This document shows positions 32,566 to 39,658 of a stretch of DNA of 39,658 bases, piece after piece. The DNA lies in NCBI GenBank assembly GCA_017415455.1, contig JAFQGS010000051.1:1-39658 (forward strand), written 5' to 3'. Made by a program: the position numbers and the translations under genes. Origin of the DNA: Prevotella sp. Its GTDB lineage: Bacteria > Bacteroidota > Bacteroidia > Bacteroidales > Bacteroidaceae. Below the pieces are notes generated by a model. It ran no database searches, had not been told where the DNA came from, and worked only from the letters and a program-made list of their open reading frames with translations. Position 1 is the stretch's first letter, and each line of letters starts with the position of its first letter.

Positions 32566-32670
32566 TCAAATCGTTTCTTTACCCACAACTCTCTGTAGAG
32601 TTCGACTAATTAATTTACGCTCATCACTTACTGGATAATATGGTTCCATTCCATCTCTTTTTATAAATTA
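32566..32670 (-). pseudogene. Possible remnant of a UDP-galactopyranose mutase-like gene
   Basis: On the - strand a 33-codon frame between stops reads FIKRDGMEPYYPVSDERK, then LISRTLQRVVGKETI. GxEPYYPVxDExN is a well known stretch of UDP-galactopyranose mutase (Glf). The surroundings are otherwise non-coding. This may be what is left of a glf gene lost from the locus. The match is short, so the call is tentative. Confidence 0.3.
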
Positions 32671-32757
32671 CGCAGACGTTGCGCCTAATGTACAGAAGCA
32701 ACAATGAGATAATTGAAGTATTTCATTTTAACAGGTTCCTGTCTTTTGTAAATTTTA

Positions 32758-33717
32758 TTATTGATTACCTAAACGATATTTATTTTTTATTTTATATGGA
32801 TAAAGATATTTCCAACGACTTGCCATATAAAAGACAAAATCCCCAATAGTTCTTACATCTCTCAGATTAAATGAAGATTTGTAATATTGCAGAGCTCCCT
32901 TTATATAAGTTTTATGATTAAAATATTTTCGAATCAGAAGCCGTTTGTGTAAATTTACACAGTATCTTATTGCCTGCCCTATCTCAGAATTGGAATCAAT
33001 ATTAAATTTGTCTTTTATATCTAACATGTTAAGAACAAATTCTTCGTATGATTTGATACGCGCTACTATATCTTTATTATGCGTTAAGGAAAACGAATTA
33101 TACCTATAGTGGTAAGTCGCTACAGGTATGTATGCTACTTCATTTGCATACATCATTAACGAAATTGAAGTATGCATGTCCTCAAAATAGTCATACTTCG
33201 GATATGATATTTTGTTTTCTTCAAAAAGTGCTCTTCTATATAATTTATTCCATAATCCAGCATGAATTTTTCCATTAAAAAAATCTAAGATTATTTGTCT
33301 AGGCTCAATGGAAGTCGGAATGTTATTTATATATACCTGTCTTTCGTTTTCATTCCTAAAAAAATCAGCAAATGAAATATCTGCATTTTCTTTTTTTATT
33401 CCTTCATATAATACTTGAAGATGATTAGGCTCCAACCAATCATCTGAATCAATATTGGATATATATTCTCCAGATGACACTTCAAATCCAACTTTACGCG
33501 CAGAAACAAGCCCTCCATTAGGTTTGTGGACAACTCGTATTCGATTGTCTTTATTTGCATATTCATCACAGATTTTTCCTGAAGAATCAGTAGAGCCATC
33601 ATCAACAAGAATAATTTCAAAATCCTGAAATGTCTGAGATAATACGCTGTCTATACACTGACGCAGATATTTCTCAACATTGTAGACTGGAATAATCACA
33701 GAAATATTAGTAGCCAT
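32758..33717 (-). CDS. Glycosyltransferase family 2
   Basis: The 319-residue protein is a GT-A enzyme with ISVIIPVYNVEKYLRQCIDS (5-24), EIILVDDGSTDSSGKICDEY (34-53), KPNGGLVSARKVGFE (65-79) and the NIDSDDWLEP metal-site region (88-97), followed by NKLYRRALF and YFEDMHTS (catalytic acidic region near 178). It belongs to the WcaA/EpsJ-like group used in capsule repeat-unit building. Its start overlaps the end of the next upstream GT2 gene by 11 bases, so they are coupled. The downstream gap of 262 bases before the next gene separates it from the rest. Confidence 0.93.
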   Translation of the reverse strand: MATNISVIIPVYNVEKYLRQCIDSVLSQTFQDFEIILVDDGSTDSSGKICDEYANKDNRIRVVHKPNGGLVSARKVGFEVSSGEYISNIDSDDWLEPNHLQVLYEGIKKENADISFADFFRNENERQVYINNIPTSIEPRQIILDFFNGKIHAGLWNKLYRRALFEENKISYPKYDYFEDMHTSISLMMYANEVAYIPVATYHYRYNSFSLTHNKDIVARIKSYEEFVLNMLDIKDKFNIDSNSEIGQAIRYCVNLHKRLLIRKYFNHKTYIKGALQYYKSSFNLRDVRTIGDFVFYMASRWKYLYPYKIKNKYRLGNQ

Positions 33718-34639
33718 ATTTTTTTATAAAATCTGTTATACGATTATTTTTAATCTTTATCATTAATTTATCCCAGAAGCCATATTCCCAGTATTTGTAT
33801 AAATCATTTTTAAGAATCGGATCCGTCAAATATCTATATATGTAAGTACGTACGTATTTATAACTAATTTTTTTCTTCTCTTTTTTTGATATGTATCCTC
33901 TATTATATATATAATCCAAAATTAGTTTGTCTTCTCTTTGATTTATCCCTTGGAGATAATTCCTTTTTGTAGAATTATTTGGATGTGAACGCATACAATT
34001 TAACCAGAGGTTAACAACTGCAATCTTTCCATATTCTGACACCTCTGTCCAAAACATTCTATCTCCAGCACCTATAAAGTTCATATAAAGAGGTTCTATC
34101 TTGTTAATCACCTCTTTTTTAAATAGGCATGCACTGGCATTTAACATAGGACATCCCATACTCATCTCTTTTGATATAAAAGTACTTCCTTCATATATGA
34201 ATGTCCTTCCCTTAATAGGTAATGGGTCTGATTTTGATATATTACCACAATCATCAAAGATATTTGTTTTACAGAATGCCAAGATTAGTTCATTTTCTCT
34301 TTCAAATTCTGTCACTAAAGTTCTTAATAATGTATGCTCACATTTATCGTCGCTTTCAGCAATCCATACCAAATCTCCTTTTGCAAGTTCAAATCCTTTG
34401 TGCCATTGCGAAAATATCTTGCCACTGTTCTGTTCATTGTATACAATATGAGAAATATGCTTATTATTGCGATAACGTTCAATTACTGCACGACTTGCTC
34501 CATTATCTGGCGAACAGTCATCAAGAATAATAACCTCAAAATTTTGATATGTCTGATTTAGCACACTCTGAATTCTTTCATCAAGATAGCGTGCATGATT
34601 ATAATTCGGTATTATTACCGATACTAAAGGGTTTGTCAT
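33707..34639 (-). CDS. Glycosyltransferase family 2
   Basis: The 310-residue protein is a GT-A enzyme with VSVIIPNYNHARYLDERIQS (6-25), EVIILDDCSPDNG (35-47), NSGKIFSQWHKGFELAKGDL (71-90) and WIAESDDKC (92-100; ESDD in the metal-site position). GAGDRMFWTEVSEYG near 190 is the probable acceptor/catalytic segment. It starts 7 bases after the broken acyltransferase gene and overlaps the following GT2 gene by 11 bases. Donor unknown. Confidence 0.92.
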   Translation of the reverse strand: MTNPLVSVIIPNYNHARYLDERIQSVLNQTYQNFEVIILDDCSPDNGASRAVIERYRNNKHISHIVYNEQNSGKIFSQWHKGFELAKGDLVWIAESDDKCEHTLLRTLVTEFERENELILAFCKTNIFDDCGNISKSDPLPIKGRTFIYEGSTFISKEMSMGCPMLNASACLFKKEVINKIEPLYMNFIGAGDRMFWTEVSEYGKIAVVNLWLNCMRSHPNNSTKRNYLQGINQREDKLILDYIYNRGYISKKEKKKISYKYVRTYIYRYLTDPILKNDLYKYWEYGFWDKLMIKIKNNRITDFIKKYGY

Positions 34640-34646
34640 AATTTCT

Positions 34647-35730
34647 TTATAGTTTAAGCCAAGGGCTTTTTATCCAACGATTGCTGTAGGCTATCCCACA
34701 TGTAGCAAGCATGGCAAAGAGGATATAAGCAAGCCACCAGCCTTTTACGGAGTATTCTGTTATAACGGGGAATTCTGCAAGACGCTCTATAGGAAGGCCG
34801 TATATAAATATAATCAGTAATGACACAAACTTAAATGAAAGGAAATGCCATGTCAGGATGGTGAGAGTGTTATTTCCTATGAATTGTAGCACATATGCAA
34901 ATTTCCCTTTTATTCTGTCCCACGGCAGACTGTATAACATCCATGTGCCAATTGTGCCTGTTACGATATAAGGAAGCATTCGGCTGTTTTCGTATGTTAT
35001 AGCACCCATACCCATTTTCCATGCTACACTTCCTATTGCAATTAAGATAATTGAAAGAATGATTTTTGTCTTATTGAATGTCTTTACATTTTTATACTTG
35101 AACCAATATCCTATCAGGAAAAATATAGAAGCTAAAAGAAGTTGCGGAGTAATGTGCAGAATTGTTAGCGAGCGGTGTTCATGATTGAGCCACAAACAGA
35201 CAATAAGCACAACTACCCCCCCCTGATAATGAGACAGTTAAACGATTAAACGTTTTTATTCTTGCAGAAACAAATATTATTACGAAACCAATTATACTTC
35301 CATACAGAAGGGCTTTCATGAACCAATACCCACCCAACAACTGTTCATGACCGTTCATACGTACAAGTATACTTTCTATACGAGATAAAAAATCATCATA
35401 GGTATATAAACTTGACACTCCTCCATTGTACCCGTATTCGCCATTATAAATATTCAGGTCAAAGAATACATTATGTAAAGCCAGAAACAAGAGACTCCAT
35501 TTTATGTAAGGCCACCAAATCCCTTTAATCCGCTGCCATACAAATTTGAATGGCTCTTGCACGTATCTCTCCTTGAAACAGTAACCAGATACGAAAAAGA
35601 ATAAGGGCATGTGGAACATGTAGACGAAATCATTCATTAATGTAATTCCATGTCTGCAGTGACAAAGGACCATTAGGAAGATTCCACTTGCTTTAAGATA
35701 TGTAATATTTTTATTTGAATGAACTTTCAT
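34647..35730 (-). pseudogene. Acyltransferase family 3 gene, frameshifted at a G8 tract (possibly phase-variable)
   Basis: Two overlapping frames together make one complete acyltransferase-3 protein. The first (35730-35179) has the family start ITYLKASGIFLMVLCHCRHG and YMFHMPLFFFVSGYCF, and the second (to 34647) the C-terminal membrane helices, for example IGNNTLTILTWHFLSFK. They are out of register by one base at a run of eight C on the + strand (35216-35223, G8 on the coding strand). With seven G the frame runs on as SLSGGVVVLIVCLWLNHEH and gives a 360-residue protein of normal length. As read, the protein stops at 35179 after 183 residues and lacks the later helices. Slippage at the tract could switch it on and off; a sequencing error is the alternative. 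It overlaps the pyruvyl transferase gene by 20 bases. Confidence 0.85.
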
Positions 35731-36952
35731 TTTTATTTATCCATTCCATGAACTTGTCCATGCAACTGGCTGCAATCTGTTTTGCTCTGTCTCTTACCTG
35801 AACATCAGGCTTAAGTTTTGGAATTATATCTTTTATTTCAGACAAACATTTTTCTTGGTTTTCTTCATTATCAAGTGTTTGGGTGAAATCAACACACCAT
35901 TCAGATTTACCTAATGTTTCAAGCAAGCCTGCTATCTTATGTTCATAACTGAGAGCTATGCATGGTACACCTTGATTAATGGCAAAGACGATAGAATGAT
36001 AACGTGCACCTATAACAAACTTTGCTCCACTAATTATTGTTTGTTGAATGTCACTGCTGTAACAATCTGCCGTAACAATGACACGCTTGTCATTTTTCTT
36101 CTCGGCAAGTTCACGAAATAGCAACACATCATTTAATGCATAATTATTTGCACAGAATAACTGAGGTAACATTACAATATTCAATTCTGGATTGCATTGC
36201 CAGATAGTGTCTATGACTTTGCTATAAAAATCAATTACTGTTTCATGGGCGATCCTATCCTTATAAGCATAATGCCAAAGAAGATAATTAGGTACAAAAA
36301 CCACATACGGCTTATCACCTATTACATATTTTAATTCATATGGAATCTCAACTTGCGGGGAATCAAGGAACGCTGAATCTACTGTTGATACATAAGACAC
36401 TCCTAACTTTTCTGCCAGTTGCTCACTTTTACGATCCCTTATTGAAAGAAAACTAAAATAATTCAACATCTCAAGACTAATTCTCTTGAACGTACGATGG
36501 CTTTCTGTTTCTGTTGGGAATGGTCCAAAAGAACGACCATAATACACAAGTGGTTTATTAAAAGTTTTGGCAAGTTTCAAATGCATTAAATGATTCCAGT
36601 CTTGAAATCCTCCCATGCAAATACCACCAGGAGCACAAAGGACACAGTCAGCCCAGTCATATATTTCCTTTATTTTCATAAACCGAGGGCGATATTTCCA
36701 TAAATTAAATTTTTCCAAATTAATTCCATGCCAATATAGCACACTATGCCCAATATAAGAAATCGGACTTTGTAAATAGTCTACATTGGGACTATATACA
36801 GCATATTGTCTTATACTTTCTACTAGATCTTTTGAGTATAACACCCTGATTTTTGCACTTGGGAATTTATTAACCAAAGTCCTTATCAGTCCCTTATGTG
36901 CCGACTCATCCCCTCTGTTAAAAGGAGGCTGATTTATTATTAATATATTCAT
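35711..36952 (-). CDS. Polysaccharide pyruvyl transferase family protein
   Basis: The 413-residue protein fits PF04230 (WcaK/CsaB type): ILIINQPPFNRGDESAHKGL (3-22, the glycine and Asp loop), DCVLCAPGGICMGGFQDW (about 102-119), LVYYGRSFGPF, FSFLSIRDRKSEQLAEKLG (near 170-188), and the C-terminal GAKFVIGARYHSIVFAINQG, then VPCIALSYEHKIAGLLE. Members put a pyruvate ketal on a sugar from phosphoenolpyruvate, making the polymer acidic; some relatives have other transferase roles. It begins 6 bases after the nitroreductase-like gene. The pair of a PF04230 protein with a nitroreductase-like protein recurs in Bacteroidota capsule loci to my knowledge. Confidence 0.92.
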   Translation of the reverse strand: MNILIINQPPFNRGDESAHKGLIRTLVNKFPSAKIRVLYSKDLVESIRQYAVYSPNVDYLQSPISYIGHSVLYWHGINLEKFNLWKYRPRFMKIKEIYDWADCVLCAPGGICMGGFQDWNHLMHLKLAKTFNKPLVYYGRSFGPFPTETESHRTFKRISLEMLNYFSFLSIRDRKSEQLAEKLGVSYVSTVDSAFLDSPQVEIPYELKYVIGDKPYVVFVPNYLLWHYAYKDRIAHETVIDFYSKVIDTIWQCNPELNIVMLPQLFCANNYALNDVLLFRELAEKKNDKRVIVTADCYSSDIQQTIISGAKFVIGARYHSIVFAINQGVPCIALSYEHKIAGLLETLGKSEWCVDFTQTLDNEENQEKCLSEIKDIIPKLKPDVQVRDRAKQIAASCMDKFMEWINKNESSFK

Positions 36953-36958
36953 AGTTAC

Positions 36959-37969
36959 TTAGTTGTGAAATGTATTTGTCAGAGAAATGTCTTTCCGCGT
37001 AGATACGGCAACATTAAAATCTTCTTTTAAATTACCAAAAGCGACAATAACAATTGGAACTTCATGCTCTGGTATTCCAAAAGCTTTTAAACCCCTTAAT
37101 TTATTTTCATAAAATCCGCAAGATAACGGAATACATCCCAGGCCTAATGAATGAAGGGCATTTATCAGATTCATACTATAAAGTCCTCCATCAATATAGC
37201 ATTGATGAACCTCATATGATAAAAATGCTTTTAAGTTCGCTGTAACGAGTATTGAGTTTTTAAGTTCATCTTCAAAGCCATTACATCCCCCCTGCCAACG
37301 CATGAGCCTGACGCTTTCTTCTCCTTGGAATACATGCGTTTTCCATCCTTGCCGATTACATGCAGAAGGTGTACATTGCGCAAGTTGCAGAGCTTTGATA
37401 ATCTTTTCTTTGCTAACAGGCTCTTCAGAATAATATCGAATGGAATGTCTGCTCTTTAATATTGACTCGTAGTCAGCGTTGCATTGATTGTGCAAATCGT
37501 TTTTGTAAACTTTTACAATTCCTGCATGAGATGTTATTTCTAACCTTGTAAGTTTGACGATTTCTTTAAATTTGGATTTTATATCGTCTATTTGAACACC
37601 ACTATTTTCCGTATACTCTATATAGTTTTTTATTGTTGATAGTGGATATTGCAGAAATCCTAAATCTTTATTCCCGTAGGATCTATAATATTTCTTTAAT
37701 CTATGAAGTAGGCTAATAACCTTTTCTTGACCAAACCCTTTTCGGGGATTCCTCATAGACATCCCCTTCTCTATGACATGATTCTCACGCAATATCGTAT
37801 ATTGCATCTTTTCTATATCATCATCAGTATCCACAGAAGCATTGTATAATGATGTTTTTTTTAAGAATGAATATGATTCTTTTAAAAAAAACTCCTGCAA
37901 CGTGATGTCTCTACCTGGGAAAATAATTTTGAGACATAACTTTTTAATAAATTGTTTAATTGTAATCAT
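36959..37969 (-). CDS. Nitroreductase-family protein with N-terminal extension
   Basis: Residues about 165-336 form an FMN-binding nitroreductase domain: ESILKSRHSIRYYSEEPVSK (166-185), CTPSACNRQGWKTHVF (198-213), ILVTANLKAF, YIDGGLYSMNLINALHSLGL (256-275) and the CGF motif that binds flavin. About 160 residues before it are an extension seen in capsule-locus members (HVIEKGMSMRNPRKGFGQ). It is cytoplasmic. Its redox substrate is unknown; context suggests a sugar or pyruvyl-linked step. The start codon overlaps the flippase stop (ATGA, 37969-37966), so it is translated in step with it. Confidence 0.88.
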   Translation of the reverse strand: MITIKQFIKKLCLKIIFPGRDITLQEFFLKESYSFLKKTSLYNASVDTDDDIEKMQYTILRENHVIEKGMSMRNPRKGFGQEKVISLLHRLKKYYRSYGNKDLGFLQYPLSTIKNYIEYTENSGVQIDDIKSKFKEIVKLTRLEITSHAGIVKVYKNDLHNQCNADYESILKSRHSIRYYSEEPVSKEKIIKALQLAQCTPSACNRQGWKTHVFQGEESVRLMRWQGGCNGFEDELKNSILVTANLKAFLSYEVHQCYIDGGLYSMNLINALHSLGLGCIPLSCGFYENKLRGLKAFGIPEHEVPIVIVAFGNLKEDFNVAVSTRKDISLTNTFHN

Positions 37970-39402
37970 TGTGCATTTTTAAAGAACATTGATACTGTAT
38001 CTTGCAGTAAACTCTTAAAAAATATTCTTGAGAATAATATATAATACAATAAGCCAACCAAGACTCCTGAGATTAATTGCATATATATATTGGGCAATAT
38101 ATATACGATAGTAAACATTATAACACCCATTGCTATAGAGTTTAGAAGAATAGGTAACACATCTTGTATCTGATGCCAAAATGACAAATCCAAACATTTA
38201 CTTGTGTATATGGTGTTTAATACAAAACAATATAAATACCAGAGACTAAAGGCTATACACATTCCCGTTACACCAAATGGTATTGCACCAAACAAACTTA
38301 ATAAACCGACAGAGCGCTTATATACTTCCAACTTCAAGATAACATCAGTTCTGTTCACTACCTTTAGAATACTAAGATGTATGTAACTTAACGGTTGCCA
38401 TATTAATGCTATGCAGAGTATCTGTAGCATTATAATACATCCATACCATTGCTCATTCAGAAGGATTTTCACGAAAGGGGATGCTAATGAGGAGAGGCCT
38501 AGCATCATTGGAAAGACAACGAATGCGGTAGACCTTATCATACGACGATAAATATTTATCAAGTGAGGAACATCATTGTTTAACTTACTCAAAATAGGGA
38601 ATGATACATTTCCTACAATTCCACTAAAGTTAGTAGATGGCAATGACGCAAATCCCATAGCACGAGAATACAGCCCAAGCTGACTGGCATTAAAATATTT
38701 TCCTATTACAAGAGGATATAGATTATCATATGCCTGCTGAATCAAGGAAGCACCTAGGATCTTACTACCATATCCCCACAAGTATTTGAATGAATCTCTT
38801 GAAAATTCCAGAGTAGGACGCCAACCTGCAAGAATCCATAGCAATATGCAGTTGAAGAATCCTCCTACTACTTGTTGAAAGACCAAGGCCCATACCCCAT
38901 ATCCTTTGTATGCTAAAATGATGCCGATTACTCCTGAAAAGATTTGTGTACTTATACTTAATTTGGCAGGTGTACTAAAATCAAGTCTTATTGCAAACTG
39001 GGCACTCTGCACAACACAAAGTGAATTTATTATAACACCAATACCTATCACTCTAAGTACGGGTGTCAATATTGGCATATCGTAGAAATCAGATATAAAA
39101 GGTGCAGAAACGAATAATATAAAATATGCTAATATACCGACAGCAATATTAAAGAAGAATTCTGTGGAGAAATCTATTTGCTTTCTGTCCTGTTTGCATA
39201 TTAATGCCTGAGAGAAACCACAATCAATAAATACACTGATTATGCATATGAAAACTCCAAGTATACCTAATACCCCATAGGCATCAGGGGAAAGAAGACG
39301 AGCAAGAATGATACCAAAGGTAAAATGTATACCTTTGTTTGCGATATTTCCAGCCGCGCTCCAATATAACCCTTTTTTTGTCTGTTCTTTAATACTACTC
39401 AC
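37966..39402 (-). CDS. wzx: Wzx-type polysaccharide flippase (PST family)
   Basis: The 478-residue protein has twelve to fourteen membrane helices and the WzxC-like start TKKGLYWSAAGNIANKG with ILARLLSPDAYGVLGI (about 33-48), RLDFSTPAKLSISTQIFSG and YNLYPLVIGKYFNASQLGLY. Flippases of this group carry lipid-linked repeat units from the cytoplasmic to the outer face of the inner membrane, where the Wzy polymerase (16366-17550) takes over. It is the first full polysaccharide gene read in from the right edge; a short gene of unknown role lies 18 bases upstream, so transcription comes from outside the window. Confidence 0.94.
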   Translation of the reverse strand: MSSIKEQTKKGLYWSAAGNIANKGIHFTFGIILARLLSPDAYGVLGILGVFICIISVFIDCGFSQALICKQDRKQIDFSTEFFFNIAVGILAYFILFVSAPFISDFYDMPILTPVLRVIGIGVIINSLCVVQSAQFAIRLDFSTPAKLSISTQIFSGVIGIILAYKGYGVWALVFQQVVGGFFNCILLWILAGWRPTLEFSRDSFKYLWGYGSKILGASLIQQAYDNLYPLVIGKYFNASQLGLYSRAMGFASLPSTNFSGIVGNVSFPILSKLNNDVPHLINIYRRMIRSTAFVVFPMMLGLSSLASPFVKILLNEQWYGCIIMLQILCIALIWQPLSYIHLSILKVVNRTDVILKLEVYKRSVGLLSLFGAIPFGVTGMCIAFSLWYLYCFVLNTIYTSKCLDLSFWHQIQDVLPILLNSIAMGVIMFTIVYILPNIYMQLISGVLVGLLYYILFSRIFFKSLLQDTVSMFFKNAQ

Positions 39403-39420
39403 CCTTTTGATTATAAAAAC

Positions 39421-39654
39421 TTAAACATTCCGCATCTCATCTATCAACTTCGAAAGAGCGTCTGCTGCCTTCTTTATCTCTTCAACTAATCGTTGCTCCT
39501 CAACTTTTTGGTTTGGAGTAAGATGAAAATTATTCTTCTTTACAACGTTCTCATTGAACTCTTCGGCCTTCTTAATTGACTCACGCAGTGCGTCAAAAGC
39601 CTCTTGCTGCTTCTCCTGCAAGTCTTTGACTTTGTTAATGTAATCTTCAATCAT
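39421..39654 (-). CDS. Small coiled-coil protein at the right edge
   Basis: 77 residues, almost entirely charged helix: KVKDLQEKQQEAFDALRESI (9-28), then a short break with Pro (LTPNQ, about 45-49) and EEQRLVEEIKKAADALSKLI. No membrane segment or catalytic motif. It lies 18 bases upstream of the flippase gene and reads the same way, so it is probably in the same operon. The ATG is only 4 bases from the window end, so a longer form starting outside cannot be excluded. I do not recognise a family; a small structural or regulatory partner is all that can be said. Confidence 0.6.
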   Translation of the reverse strand: MIEDYINKVKDLQEKQQEAFDALRESIKKAEEFNENVVKKNNFHLTPNQKVEEQRLVEEIKKAADALSKLIDEMRNV

Positions 39655-39658
39655 AGGA

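Overview
The window looks like a chromosomal segment of a Bacteroidota bacterium, most likely order Bacteroidales and perhaps a Prevotella-like or Bacteroides-like lineage. This rests on the promoter style (a clear TTG-N20-TACTTTTG promoter and further TAnnTTTG -7 boxes), gene families common in that phylum (YegP/DUF1508 duplicate, DUF3791/DUF3990 pair, GxxExxY protein, a Fic protein with a Bro-N-like N-terminus) and the style of the polysaccharide operon. The genus is inference.

Left arm (about 1-8.3 kb, + strand) is a defence and accessory island. It opens inside a gene resembling kwaB of the Kiwa anti-phage system. A full-length type I restriction hsdR follows, then two uncharacterised genes (one a two-helix membrane protein with a coiled coil). 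Next come the decayed ends of an AlbA_2-type gene with a truncated Fic gene between them, a duplicated YegP-family gene, and a secreted GH28 polygalacturonase-like enzyme with its own promoter and terminator.

The rest (about 39.7-8.7 kb, - strand, reading right to left) is a capsule/exopolysaccharide locus that continues beyond the right edge. In transcription order it holds a Wzx-type flippase, a nitroreductase-like protein, a polysaccharide pyruvyl transferase, an acyltransferase-3 broken at a run of eight G, and four GT2 glycosyltransferases. Then comes a probable CMP-activated 2-ulosonic acid module: KdsB-like CMP-transferase, DRE-TIM aldolase, KdsC-like phosphatase, and a GT with sialyltransferase-like motifs, with an acyltransferase-3 inside it. 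Further on are a hexapeptide acyltransferase, more GTs, a GxxExxY protein, and an acyl-making module (ACP, ketoreductase, ketoacyl synthase III, hexapeptide acyltransferase). The last part holds a Wzy-like polymerase, further GTs, an HNH-like zinc protein, a WecG/TagA-family GT, a DUF3791/DUF3990 toxin-antitoxin-like pair, and an NTP_transf_5 protein.

The most unusual feature is a set of degenerate short-period repeats (6-, 7- and 8-bp units plus longer shared blocks) that fill the gaps between genes from 8.3 to 23.5 kb. The 6-bp family (AACGnn) also lies in frame inside two glycosyltransferases, adding Asn/Asp/Glu/Val-rich inserts, and forms the C-terminus of one of them. The two functional proposals most worth testing are the aldolase-based ulosonic acid pathway, with an aldolase in place of a KdsA/NeuB synthase, and the ACP-based acyl decoration pathway. 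The poly-G break in the acyltransferase suggests phase variation of an acyl decoration, unless it is a sequencing error.
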